Below, piece by piece: positions 7,660 through 17,305 of a DNA stretch of 33,909 bases. Position numbers and translations under genes: made by a program. The first letter of the stretch is position 1. The number at the start of each line of letters is the position of its first letter. Below the pieces are notes generated by a model, which was not told where the DNA came from, did not search any database, and saw nothing but the letters and a program-made list of their open reading frames with translations. Origin of the DNA: Clostridium sp. DSM 8431 (GTDB taxonomy: Bacteria > Bacillota > Clostridia > Clostridiales > Clostridiaceae); NCBI RefSeq assembly GCF_900116755.1, contig NZ_FPBY01000015.1:1-33909 (forward strand). The letters run 5' to 3'.

Positions 7660-9435
7660 CTATTTTACTTTACACACAAAACCAACACTATTTCCATATA
7701 CTTTTTCTAAACTTTCAAAATACCCTACATTATCTGCATAAGTAGTACTTGAATAGAATACTGTAACATAAGAAATATTGCTATCATTCTTTATTATATC
7801 TAAGCATTCTTTTTCTCCTACTTTCCATTCATATAATTCTGATTCACGTTGATTTGTAATAGATTCATACCAGTATATTTCTTCTCCTTCACCAAGTGCT
7901 GGAACATAATCTCCCTTTGAAACATAGTTATCTACAACAAACTTATATAAATCATGTCGTTCCACACCTACAAAACGTCTTGGCTTACTAAACTGTCCAT
8001 AATTATATCCATAAACTCCTGCATAAACTTGAGCTTTAGGTTCTGCCCAAAAAATAGCATTCTTTGCATATATAATGCCTTCTACATTGAAATAAATCAT
8101 AAGTCCAAAGGCTGCAAATACTGAAAAACCAGCTACTATTATAGTTTTATCTACCTTTGAAAGTATATGCACTCCATAGAAAAACATATACATTAATAAA
8201 AACCATAATAAATAGTAGTTTTTATAATAATAATATGATGAAGCCTTACCTGTATTTAAGCCTACAATTAGTAAACCAAGCATAAATATAATAAGAGCTG
8301 GAAGTATGAAAATTGTAGAATTATTTTCACGTCTTTTAATAACTTTGCATACTCCATATATAGCTAAAGGAAGCATAAATACTAAACTTGTATATAAATC
8401 TCTATAAATAATTCCTTCATTAGCTATTGCAGATTCTGGAGTAACACCATCGGAAAATACTCCAAAATACATATATATAAATCCTAGAATAATAGGAATA
8501 AGATATATAAGTATATATCTTCCTATAGTCTTAAAGGTAAAAAGCTCTTTCTTCTTAAAGAAATATAATGATAAACATATAAATGTTCCTAAATATACTA
8601 CTGGCATAAATAATGCATAGCATAAGAATATTGAGCATGATGCCATAGCAATCATAATAATATTAATTACTTTATTTAATTCATCTTTTATATAGTTATC
8701 CACTGAGAAAATCATATAAGCAATTACAGATACCCCCATACCTAAATATACAAATCCCCATAACATATTGTTTAATGGATAACCAATCATATATAAAATA
8801 GCTGTTAAAAGTCCTGCACACTTTAAGAAATTATCTTCCATAAACTTTTCTATTAACGCATAGAATATCATACCTGATAACATAAGCATTAAAATATCTG
8901 CAATTATAAATATTTTATAATATTTAAGTGGTACAAATAATGGTGACAAAAGTTCTATGAATAGTGCATTATTTAATGGTGCAAATAACATATCTGCTAC
9001 TCTTTGATTATTTACAACATTCATAGCATACTGCATGTGAACTGATGGATCACTTGTATCATAGTTTAATTGTAATGTAATCCCATATCTTTTTAACGCA
9101 ATTACTACTACTACAGCAATTATCGCAACCATAGCAAATATATCAAACTTTTTATATTCATAACTTTGTTTCTGTTTTTGTTTTATAACTCTATATAACA
9201 TATAACATCCAAGTAATATATTAATTACCGAGAAGGATACTATATTTACTTTTATTGATACTAAATTAATTATTGCAGCCACTGATGCATTGTAACACAT
9301 AAAGGTTATAAAAGTTATGGCTAACCAAGTAACTCCATTCAGTACTTTTTCGCTTTTCTTTAGCAAGTAAAAACCTGAAAGAATTATAATACACGAAATA
9401 AAATACAATATTGAAAAAGGAACTGATCCTGTCAT
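7660..9435 (-). CDS. Large polytopic membrane protein of the glycan cluster, function unknown
   Basis: A 591-residue integral membrane protein with about twelve hydrophobic segments spread over residues 1-470, ending in a soluble domain of about 120 residues (from about 472) that should lie outside the membrane. QLNYDTSDPSVHMQYAMNVV (about 123-142) after the fourth hydrophobic stretch has acidic residues in the place where GT-C glycosyltransferases keep their catalytic Asp. I do not recognise the family with confidence; a GT-C sugar transferase or a polysaccharide-modifying membrane enzyme are the best guesses. ATG at 9435 has GGAGGAGA about seven bases upstream. It is 26 bases after another large membrane protein gene, in the same operon. 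Confidence 0.7.
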   Translation of the reverse strand: MTGSVPFSILYFISCIIILSGFYLLKKSEKVLNGVTWLAITFITFMCYNASVAAIINLVSIKVNIVSFSVINILLGCYMLYRVIKQKQKQSYEYKKFDIFAMVAIIAVVVVIALKRYGITLQLNYDTSDPSVHMQYAMNVVNNQRVADMLFAPLNNALFIELLSPLFVPLKYYKIFIIADILMLMLSGMIFYALIEKFMEDNFLKCAGLLTAILYMIGYPLNNMLWGFVYLGMGVSVIAYMIFSVDNYIKDELNKVINIIMIAMASCSIFLCYALFMPVVYLGTFICLSLYFFKKKELFTFKTIGRYILIYLIPIILGFIYMYFGVFSDGVTPESAIANEGIIYRDLYTSLVFMLPLAIYGVCKVIKRRENNSTIFILPALIIFMLGLLIVGLNTGKASSYYYYKNYYLLWFLLMYMFFYGVHILSKVDKTIIVAGFSVFAAFGLMIYFNVEGIIYAKNAIFWAEPKAQVYAGVYGYNYGQFSKPRRFVGVERHDLYKFVVDNYVSKGDYVPALGEGEEIYWYESITNQRESELYEWKVGEKECLDIIKNDSNISYVTVFYSSTTYADNVGYFESLEKVYGNSVGFVCKVK

Positions 9436-9461
9436 TTTATACTCTCCTCCTACTACTATAC

Positions 9462-11522
9462 TTAACCAACATATTCATAAATATATACATTATCAATAGT
9501 GTTATGGTATAGTTCTTTAAAAATAGTTTTCTCACTATTAAAGCTTTGTAAATTATTTTGACTAATTAAATACTTAATTCCTGCTTTTCCTATATCTTTA
9601 GTACTTAAGTCTACTTCAACTACATCTGCTTGATTTAATTTAAAAGAAGTATCCTCATTTGTTATTTTAACAACAACATGAGCATATCTATTATATACAT
9701 CTTCATATTGTTCATTTTCATCTAATTTATTCCACATATTCAAATCAGGATAATATTGAACACCATTAAATGATTGAACACCAAGAGCGTATAATAGGTT
9801 ACCTCCTACTATATTATCTAAACAAACCCATTTACCTTTATCTTCTTCATTAATACTTACTATAGCCTTACTTACTTCCTTATCATATATAGGTGCTAAT
9901 GTTCTTGCTATTGGATTAATTGAAAATCCTCCAATTAAAACAAAAATTATTCCAAAGCTTACAAGTTGATTTACATATCCTTTTAAAGAGAAATACGTAA
10001 TAGCTGTAAATATCAATCCCGCGGTTATTATCCCACTTTTACACATATAATATTGAACATCTGTATGATATTGAGGTATAAACATAAATAATATAACTGC
10101 TACTGTTATAATTACTGCTGTTAAATTATTAATTTTTTTAGATTCTACTAAGTCTGTAACAAGCATTAAGAATAAATAAGAACTTGTAAGTCCTAATATA
10201 ATTGCTGCTCTTCCAGCGGGAATAAATGAGAATAAAGTTATTTTTGCTAATATAACAGGATATCCAATAATCATGTAAGATAACAATATCAAAATATATA
10301 CAAACATACATATTTTTAATAAATTATTGTCTTTCTTCTTATCTCTAAAGAAAAACATTATTAAAGTTAAAGGAAGCAGACTAATAAAACTACTTAATTC
10401 CGAAGAATTAGAAAATCCAACTTCTCTATAAGGCATAAGCCAATTAAATATATAACTTGAAAGTAATTTAAAATCAAAATTCCCTCCAACTTCAGTTCTC
10501 TGTCCAGGATAAACCGTACTCATCATCATTACAATAGAATCTTTAACTGTGTATAAGAAATATCCTCCTATACTTAAGATAACTGCAAAAGATACTCCTA
10601 TAAGAATAATATCTTTTAACTTTATTTTTTCTCTATTTTGTACTAATAAGAATATACAAAATATTGCAATTAAATATCCTAAAGGAACTTGCGTTGCTGG
10701 ATATAATGATAATACAAAGCCTGTTCCTGCAATTGTAAACATAAGCAAGTTAAGAAGTTTATATTTATATTTGTTATATTTCAAATAATTATAAACTGCA
10801 ACCATCATTGCCTGTGCAAATATAATTAAATCTAATACAAAAGTACTGAACCACCATTGACATGCTGGTGCATAAGCAATTAAACATGCTCCAAATAATG
10901 ATATTTTTTTATTTCTTTTAGTTAATATAAGTGCAATTTCATATGAAAGCATGAATAAACTTATAAGTTTAAAATTCCAATACCATGAAAATGCTCTTTC
11001 TTTACCTAAAAATAAAAATCCCCATGAAAAAGGCTTTCCTAAAATAGTTATATCTTTCACAGGAGAATAAGAAGCAAGTACCATATCTTGTCCATCTGAC
11101 CTTATATTTTCATTTATTCTACTAAGCTTATCTTCTTTTGTAAGCTGAGATAAATATAGCGGAGTTTGAACTAACCACTCATCAGATCTTATAGCTCTTG
11201 CTTCACCAGTATACATTGTCTTAACTTCACTATCACCATAATCTCTATAATATTTATCCCACATTGCTATTGATGAACCATGAAATTTAAAAGCTACTAA
11301 AAAAATAAATAATATCGTTGCTATTACATACCTGTATTTATGTATCAAATCTAAATATTTTACTCTTTTTTGTAACAAGAAATATATTATTGAATACATT
11401 GCAGACACTAACATATACTGAAAGACATCTATTTTATTTCCCTTTTGCGTGCAGTAAACTGTCAATACTAAAATTATCAATGGTATTAAAAACAATCCTG
11501 CTTTTTTTAATTTTTCCCTCAT
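9462..11522 (-). CDS. Large polytopic membrane protein with IRSDEW loop, GT-C-like
   Basis: A 686-residue integral membrane protein with about a dozen or more hydrophobic segments and a C-terminal soluble part of about 140 residues (from about 545). The first large loop (about 88-145) reads MWDKYYRDYGDSEVKTMYTG and then ARAIRSDEWLVQTPLYL; an RSDEW loop of this kind occurs, as far as I recall, in uncharacterised membrane proteins of polysaccharide loci, and its acidic residues would suit a GT-C active site. ATG at 11522 has AAGGAGAT upstream and lies 10 bases after the GT2 gene, so both are in one transcript. Specific function is unknown. Confidence 0.7.
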   Translation of the reverse strand: MREKLKKAGLFLIPLIILVLTVYCTQKGNKIDVFQYMLVSAMYSIIYFLLQKRVKYLDLIHKYRYVIATILFIFLVAFKFHGSSIAMWDKYYRDYGDSEVKTMYTGEARAIRSDEWLVQTPLYLSQLTKEDKLSRINENIRSDGQDMVLASYSPVKDITILGKPFSWGFLFLGKERAFSWYWNFKLISLFMLSYEIALILTKRNKKISLFGACLIAYAPACQWWFSTFVLDLIIFAQAMMVAVYNYLKYNKYKYKLLNLLMFTIAGTGFVLSLYPATQVPLGYLIAIFCIFLLVQNREKIKLKDIILIGVSFAVILSIGGYFLYTVKDSIVMMMSTVYPGQRTEVGGNFDFKLLSSYIFNWLMPYREVGFSNSSELSSFISLLPLTLIMFFFRDKKKDNNLLKICMFVYILILLSYMIIGYPVILAKITLFSFIPAGRAAIILGLTSSYLFLMLVTDLVESKKINNLTAVIITVAVILFMFIPQYHTDVQYYMCKSGIITAGLIFTAITYFSLKGYVNQLVSFGIIFVLIGGFSINPIARTLAPIYDKEVSKAIVSINEEDKGKWVCLDNIVGGNLLYALGVQSFNGVQYYPDLNMWNKLDENEQYEDVYNRYAHVVVKITNEDTSFKLNQADVVEVDLSTKDIGKAGIKYLISQNNLQSFNSEKTIFKELYHNTIDNVYIYEYVG

Positions 11523-11532
11523 TACTATCTCC

Positions 11533-12444
11533 TTATTTATTCCTAATCCAATAGTTCTTATTCGAAGTATACTTTAGAATTTTATTTCTGGATAAACTTT
11601 CATACCTACTTCCAAATTTATTTGCAATAAGTCTAACTCCAAAGTTAGGTATTATATCTAAAACAGCTTTAAAATTCCCTTCTTTAAGCGATTTATTTAA
11701 TACAAATTTTACTAATGCTATAGCTCCACCCGTTGCCCCACTATCCTTTATATATGAATGTTGTTTCAAGAAAACACCTTGGTCAAAATATCTCTTAAAT
11801 AAAGATTTATAACTATACTTATGTGAATGAATAACCTTTGAATCAGCACAATACTTAATCTTATATCCATTATTAATTAACTTGTATGCTATATACATAT
11901 CTTCATTAGTTAATAAATCCTTGTTATCGTAACCATTTAATTTTACAAAAGCTTCTTTCCTTATGGCTGATGAAGCATCTGAATAAAAATATGACATTAT
12001 CCCAAGTTCTTTTATAGTATCTTTAGATGCTATTCTGCTTTCATCAGGATAATTTTTCATTCTAGTATATCGTTCTATAGTTTTATTAGTACAAATTTGT
12101 TTTGAAAAAGCGGCATCAACTGTACCGCTTTTAATATCTTTTGTTAAGTTATATAACCAAGTATTATCTTCAATAATTACATCCTGAGTAATAAATACTA
12201 TAATTTCTCCTTTTGCTTCATAAGCAGCTTTTTCTCTTGTTAAACTATGTGAAAAATCTTGTGCATCTATAATTTTATAATCAGCATTTATCTCTTTTAA
12301 TATCTCTTCACTATTGTCACTAGTTTTTGTGAGTATATATGTTATTTCCACTTTATCATCTATTTTTTGAGACATAAGATTTTTATTCATATTCTTAATA
12401 TATTTTTCTCCATTATATAAAGGACATATTATTGATATACTCAT
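11533..12444 (-). CDS. GT2-family glycosyltransferase, rhamnosyltransferase-like
   Basis: A 303-residue GT2. MSISIICPLYNGEKYI opens the GT-A fold; DFSHSLTREKAAYEAKGE (about 63-80) resembles the F-x-H-x-x-T-R segment common in rhamnosyltransferases using dTDP-rhamnose; TQDVIIED is the DxD-like site and LTNEDMYIAYKLINNGY the acceptor ED motif. No clear membrane helix is seen. It sits between a double-domain GT2 (14 bases away) and a membrane protein gene (10 bases away). With rfbABCD in the same cluster, transfer of rhamnose to the growing lipid-linked chain is likely, but the donor is inferred only. Confidence 0.8.
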   Translation of the reverse strand: MSISIICPLYNGEKYIKNMNKNLMSQKIDDKVEITYILTKTSDNSEEILKEINADYKIIDAQDFSHSLTREKAAYEAKGEIIVFITQDVIIEDNTWLYNLTKDIKSGTVDAAFSKQICTNKTIERYTRMKNYPDESRIASKDTIKELGIMSYFYSDASSAIRKEAFVKLNGYDNKDLLTNEDMYIAYKLINNGYKIKYCADSKVIHSHKYSYKSLFKRYFDQGVFLKQHSYIKDSGATGGAIALVKFVLNKSLKEGNFKAVLDIIPNFGVRLIANKFGSRYESLSRNKILKYTSNKNYWIRNK

Positions 12445-12458
12445 TTTATCACTCCAAG

Positions 12459-14621
12459 CTATTTATGAACTTCATTCTTTTCTCTTAATGAAAAGTCTTC
12501 TCTTAAAAGAGTAAGATTTTCATTATAATAAGGATCTCTAATCCATAGACCCCATTTATCTTCAAATCTCTTTATTTCCCCATTAAATCTTTCTATCTTT
12601 TCAGGAGAATCTTCAGCACCTCTTGACTTAGATTCATAGTGATATAATTCAACGTAAGGAGTGAAGATAACTAAATATCCTTTTTCTCTTACCTTCATAC
12701 AGAAGTCAACATCATTAAATGCAACTTTGAACTTTTCATCTAATCCATTAACTTCATTAAATACATCTTTTCTAACCATTAAACATGCTGCTGTAACAGC
12801 ACTTAAGTTTTGAGTTATCTTTAATCTTCCTACAAATCCCATTTCATCTCTATGGAAGTATTTATGTGAATGTCCTGCAACACTTCCTATACCTAAGATT
12901 ACTCCTGCATGTTGAACTGTTTCATCTGGATAGTATAATTTAACACCAACTATACCAACTTGCTTTCTTTGAGCATGCATAAGCATTTCTTCAATCCATC
13001 TACGACTTATTATTTCAACATCATTATTTAAAAGAATTATATATTCACCTTCTGCTTCTTTAACACCAAAGTTGTTAATTGCAGAATAGTTAAATTCATC
13101 TTTCCATCTTAAAACTTTTACGTTATCTCTCTTTGAAATTTCATCATAATATTCAAAAGTCTTTTTATCAGTACTATTATTTTCAACTATAATAATTTCA
13201 TAGTTATCATAAGTAGTTTTTCTAAAAATAGAGTTTAAACATTTTTTAAGAGTAGGTACTTCATCTTTATTTGGAATTATTATAGAAACCTTTGGATTTC
13301 CTTTTATCTTATACTCAACTTTATATGAGCCTAGATACTTACCATCCTTTACTGTTCCTTCTTCGCCAATTCTATCTAAGTGTGCTTGAAGAGCTCCCTT
13401 AGCTGCATCCATACAATAAGTTTTAGCTCCAATTCCGCTGGCTGTAGAATTCTTATGAACTCTCCAATGATATAATATCTTTGATATATGATGTATGTTT
13501 TTAGCTTTTTCTGTTAATCTTAAGAATAAATCATAATCTTGGCTTCCATCAAACTCACTATTAAATTCTCCAACCTGATCTAATAGCTTCTTTGAAAATA
13601 CGGTAAAGTGTGTTATATAGTTATAACTTGTTAATGTATCAGGGGACCAATCTGGTTTAAAGTTTGGATCAAAGTATTCACTTTCATTCTCATCAGTCTT
13701 ATCTTCATCAGAATACATAAAATCTATACTTCTATCTTCATTTAACTCTGATACTACTTCAAATAATGCATCAGGAGTTAATAAATCATCATGATCGAAA
13801 AGTCCGATATATTCTCCTGTAGCAAGTTCTAAAGCTTCATTAGTATTATCTGATATCATATAATTTTTCTTTAGATATTTAACCTTAATATTTTCATATT
13901 TCTTTTCATAATCTTCTAAGACTCTTATAGTGTCTTTATTAGAACTTGCACCATCTGCTATACATAATTCCCAATTTGAATATGTTTGATTTACTACTGA
14001 TTCAATCATATCCACCAAGAAACTTTCTTTAGTATTATAAGTTGGTACTACAATACTTATTTTAGGTTTATATTCAAACTTATGATTTCTTTGCTCTTCA
14101 AGTTCTACTTCTTTAGCGCAGTTATCTCTAAACCATTCATCATAACCTATTCCTGGAGCAAACGCTGACATTCTAAGCTTTCCTTTTATCTTATAGAATG
14201 TTTCAGAAAATCCATAATAATGAATAAACTTAATAACCTTTATTATGTTATATGGATTTAAAAGATGAAGAATACTTCTTATTTTTCCTAATAAACCTCT
14301 AAACTTTCGAACATCATCACCTCTTTGAAATCTCTTATAGCTTGTTTTATAAACTATAGTATCATCTTTCACCTTAAATACTATTGAAAATTTCTTTTTA
14401 GTTTCAGGAATTCTAATTTTAAATCCTGTTTCTAATGCTTCTTCTTGTTGATCAAATTTTTCAAATATATCAATTCTCTCTACCGTTTCAATTTTGTAGT
14501 CTGGTACATTTAATACTTCAATTTTAACCTTTGGTTCTCCATCTGCATAGGCCCAGCCACTAATTACTACTTCCTCTTCTTCCTTTTCGATACTATCTAT
14601 AAAATATCTTATCTTTTTCAA
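12459..14621 (-). CDS. Bifunctional-type glycosyltransferase with two GT2 domains
   Basis: A 720-residue cytoplasmic protein. Residues 1-105 look like an all-beta domain (DSIEKEEEEVVISGWAYADG, FKIRIPE), followed by a basic linker. GT2 domain one spans about 187-400 (VVPTYNTKESFLVDMIESV, FDHDDLL at 275-281, QDYDLFLRL). Domain two spans about 445-690 (SIIIPNKDE, LLNNDVEI near 530-537, FNDVDFCMKV). Two complete GT-A domains suggest alternating or consecutive sugar additions, as in rhamnan and O-antigen polymerising transferases. The start is TTG at 14621 with AGGGTGA six bases upstream; an in-frame TGA only two codons upstream rules out an earlier start. It follows the ABC ATPase gene by 24 bases. 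Confidence 0.88.
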   Translation of the reverse strand: MKKIRYFIDSIEKEEEEVVISGWAYADGEPKVKIEVLNVPDYKIETVERIDIFEKFDQQEEALETGFKIRIPETKKKFSIVFKVKDDTIVYKTSYKRFQRGDDVRKFRGLLGKIRSILHLLNPYNIIKVIKFIHYYGFSETFYKIKGKLRMSAFAPGIGYDEWFRDNCAKEVELEEQRNHKFEYKPKISIVVPTYNTKESFLVDMIESVVNQTYSNWELCIADGASSNKDTIRVLEDYEKKYENIKVKYLKKNYMISDNTNEALELATGEYIGLFDHDDLLTPDALFEVVSELNEDRSIDFMYSDEDKTDENESEYFDPNFKPDWSPDTLTSYNYITHFTVFSKKLLDQVGEFNSEFDGSQDYDLFLRLTEKAKNIHHISKILYHWRVHKNSTASGIGAKTYCMDAAKGALQAHLDRIGEEGTVKDGKYLGSYKVEYKIKGNPKVSIIIPNKDEVPTLKKCLNSIFRKTTYDNYEIIIVENNSTDKKTFEYYDEISKRDNVKVLRWKDEFNYSAINNFGVKEAEGEYIILLNNDVEIISRRWIEEMLMHAQRKQVGIVGVKLYYPDETVQHAGVILGIGSVAGHSHKYFHRDEMGFVGRLKITQNLSAVTAACLMVRKDVFNEVNGLDEKFKVAFNDVDFCMKVREKGYLVIFTPYVELYHYESKSRGAEDSPEKIERFNGEIKRFEDKWGLWIRDPYYNENLTLLREDFSLREKNEVHK

Positions 14622-14645
14622 AAGTTTTCACCCTACCTCACTCTA

Positions 14646-15890
14646 TTATTCTATTACATTCCACTCATGATCCATGTAGAATTTACCTTCCGATATATAT
14701 TTATTTTGAATTGTAAATTCACAAACTGCCTGTTTATAATCTAACTGAACAATACTTTCATGAGTAAATATACCAACATCAATAGTGTAAACTCCTCCAA
14801 GCAAGTTCATTTTTGGTATTTTATAGATTACCTTATGTCTTCCAAATGTATTTGGAACCTTTGATTTATCTAAGAATGTATTTGGTCCAAATATATATTC
14901 TCTGTTAGGTGTATATATAGCTGCCCCTAATAAAAAACCATCTATGTCTTCTTTATAAATATCATAAGTAATCTCAACTTCTAAATCTTCAAAAGTTTTC
15001 ATCTTTTCCTTAGAAATCTTAACTTCAGCTATAGAAGCTAATATATCCTCATTATTAGGAACTCTAAATTCCCTTAATCCTTCTTGCTTTTCTTCTTCTT
15101 TTTCTTCTTCCTGCTGCTTTTCTTTCAATCTAACATCTGCTTGATTATCTGTAGTTCCATACTTCATGAAATCTTCATAAAGGTCAACAATTTCGCTTGA
15201 TTCCCCCATATTCTTTATCTTTCCATCTTTAAGCCATATAGCTTTATTACAGAATCTCTTAACCTGCTCTGTTGCATGGGAAACGAAAAGAATTGTAGTT
15301 CCTGATTCTTTTAAATCCTTCATTTTATTTATACATTTAATCTGGAATCTAGTATCTCCTACTGCTAAAGCTTCATCAACTATTAATATGTCTGGATCTA
15401 CATTTATAGCAACAGCAAAAGCCAATCTTGTAAACATACCACTTGAATAAATCTTAACTGGTTGTTCTATAAATTCGCCAATATCAGCAAATTCAATTAT
15501 TCCCTCTACTCTTTCATCCATTTCTTCCTTAGTGTAGCCCATCATTGTACCATTAAGGTAAATATTTTCTCTTCCTGTATACTCCATATTGAAACCTGCC
15601 CCAAGCTCTAATATGGCTGCTATTTTTCCATTAACCTTAAGTGTTCCAGATGTAGGAGTTAATACTCCTGTAACCATCTTTAATAAAGTAGATTTTCCCG
15701 AACCATTTTTACCAAGAATCCCAATTGCATCACCTTTTTCAACATTAAATGTTAATCCATCTAACGCTACGAATTCTCTATGATAACTTTTCCCTGTTAA
15801 TGATAAAGTTTCCTTTAATCTATCCATAGGATCGTCATAAATATTATATTTTTTGACTAAATCCTTAATTTCTATCATTACTTCACTCAT
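14646..15890 (-). CDS. ABC-transporter ATPase with Wzt-type C-terminal domain, polysaccharide export
   Basis: A 414-residue ATPase that should power export of the finished lipid-linked polysaccharide with the permease encoded just before it. Walker A GKNGSGKST is at 60-68, the ABC signature YSSGM at 148-152, Walker B ILIVDE at 168-173 and the switch His at 205. Residues 250-272 are a Glu/Lys/Gln-rich linker; about 275-398 is a beta-rich domain like the Wzt C-terminal domain, which in some O-antigen systems binds the chain end. The first 40 residues (YDDPMDRLKETL) are typical of TagH/Wzt ATPases. ATG at 15890 has GAGGTAAG upstream; the gap to the permease gene is 14 bases. Confidence 0.92.
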   Translation of the reverse strand: MSEVMIEIKDLVKKYNIYDDPMDRLKETLSLTGKSYHREFVALDGLTFNVEKGDAIGILGKNGSGKSTLLKMVTGVLTPTSGTLKVNGKIAAILELGAGFNMEYTGRENIYLNGTMMGYTKEEMDERVEGIIEFADIGEFIEQPVKIYSSGMFTRLAFAVAINVDPDILIVDEALAVGDTRFQIKCINKMKDLKESGTTILFVSHATEQVKRFCNKAIWLKDGKIKNMGESSEIVDLYEDFMKYGTTDNQADVRLKEKQQEEEKEEEKQEGLREFRVPNNEDILASIAEVKISKEKMKTFEDLEVEITYDIYKEDIDGFLLGAAIYTPNREYIFGPNTFLDKSKVPNTFGRHKVIYKIPKMNLLGGVYTIDVGIFTHESIVQLDYKQAVCEFTIQNKYISEGKFYMDHEWNVIE

Positions 15891-15904
15891 ATACTTACCT
15901 CACT

Positions 15905-17287
15905 CTATATAACATCTGAAAAATGTGGTTTAAGTCTATTAAATATTTTCGTACCTATTAGTATTAAAAGTAAACAGAATACCCAGAAATAAATAGCTTC
16001 ATATGGTCTTTGCCATATACCTATTTTATCTATAAAGGAATCTCTGTAACCTGTAACTATGTAGTACATTGGATTTAATTTAAATATTACTCTATATTTT
16101 TCTGGTATCATAGTTAACTGCCATCCTATTGGAGTTGCCCAGAAGCCAATGTTAAGTACTATACCAATTATCTGATTTAAATCTCTAAAGAAAAGAAGTA
16201 TTGAAGATGTAAATAAAGATAATCCATAAACAAGCACCACCATTGCAAAGGAATAATAAATAAATTGTAAGCTATATGCATCTGGATAATAACCATATAT
16301 AGACGCAATTACCGCAACAAATACTATAAAGAATAAATGTACGAATAAACTTGAAATAATCTTTACTGATGGTAATATTTCTATTTTAAAAACTACTTTT
16401 TTTACTAAATAGCTATATTCTAAAAATACATTACTTGTACTTGGAAGTGCATCTTGGAAAAAGAACCAAGGAACTATTCCTGCAATAAACCATAATGCAT
16501 AAGGTGTGGTTCCAACATCTCCACTTCTAAAACCTACTGAAAATACAAACCAATATACTGCTATAGTAATTAATGGACTTATAAATCCCCATATTGTTCC
16601 TAAGTAAGAAGATGCAAACTTATTTCTAAAGTCATTCTTTGAAAGAGATCTTATAAGCTTTGTATTTTCACCTGATAATTTTATAAGCTTATATGAGTTC
16701 TTAGTTTCTCTAAGTGCATTTGCTGCTATGAAACCACAAACTAAAGATAATATTGCAATAATTATATTAATATATGATGGTTTTGAAGATACACTTGAAG
16801 CTATATCTTGAATATCTTCTAATCCAAAATATGAATCTGTTCCAAGGGTAGTAACTTCTATAGTTCCATTATTAACACTTATTTCTGAATCATTAATATT
16901 TCCTTTTAAAGTTTCAAATTCTTCAGTGCTTAATTTATAAGTTGTACTTCTTGAAAATTTCAAATCACTTAATTTAAACTCTGCAGGAGAATCTCCTAGG
17001 TCTATTCTAATATTTTTAGTATTTTCAGGAATATTAAATTGAAGTGTTACGTTTTGACCAACCTCGGAGTATATTTGTTTATCAGAATTATTTTCTGTCC
17101 ACTGCTCATCTCCATTTATATCATAATATACTTGACATTGTTCTACGCTATCTGATTGAACATCAAAAGAGAATAAAACATCCTTAGGTCTATCATTATA
17201 ATATCTTGTAAATAATCCAAAAAGTAAAGCTGTAAATATACATGTACCTAATAAAACAACTAACTTCTTCTTAGAGCCTTTGTTCAT
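15905..17287 (-). CDS. ABC-2 type polysaccharide export permease with extra N-terminal extracytoplasmic domain
   Basis: A 460-residue membrane subunit of the exporter (Wzm/TagG type). The ABC-2 permease core is residues about 200-460: LIRSLSKNDFRNKFASSYLGT is the conserved cytoplasmic entry helix, followed by six hydrophobic segments. Ordinary members are about 260-280 residues. The extra 200 residues at the front carry one membrane helix (9-26), a beta-rich acidic region about 36-165 that should face outside, and another helix (171-190). The ATPase gene follows after 14 bases. ATG at 17287 has AGGAAG about seven bases upstream. The extension could contact exported glycan or another envelope protein; this is inference. 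Confidence 0.9.
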   Translation of the reverse strand: MNKGSKKKLVVLLGTCIFTALLFGLFTRYYNDRPKDVLFSFDVQSDSVEQCQVYYDINGDEQWTENNSDKQIYSEVGQNVTLQFNIPENTKNIRIDLGDSPAEFKLSDLKFSRSTTYKLSTEEFETLKGNINDSEISVNNGTIEVTTLGTDSYFGLEDIQDIASSVSSKPSYINIIIAILSLVCGFIAANALRETKNSYKLIKLSGENTKLIRSLSKNDFRNKFASSYLGTIWGFISPLITIAVYWFVFSVGFRSGDVGTTPYALWFIAGIVPWFFFQDALPSTSNVFLEYSYLVKKVVFKIEILPSVKIISSLFVHLFFIVFVAVIASIYGYYPDAYSLQFIYYSFAMVVLVYGLSLFTSSILLFFRDLNQIIGIVLNIGFWATPIGWQLTMIPEKYRVIFKLNPMYYIVTGYRDSFIDKIGIWQRPYEAIYFWVFCLLLILIGTKIFNRLKPHFSDVI

Positions 17288-17305
17288 TCTTTTTCTTCCT
17301 TTCCA

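Noticed and set aside
15589-15783. Plus-strand open frame opposite the ABC ATPase gene
   Set aside because: A shadow of the well-supported minus-strand ATPase; no ribosome site and no recognisable protein features. Other frames opposite the rfb, galE and dockerin genes were dropped for the same reason.
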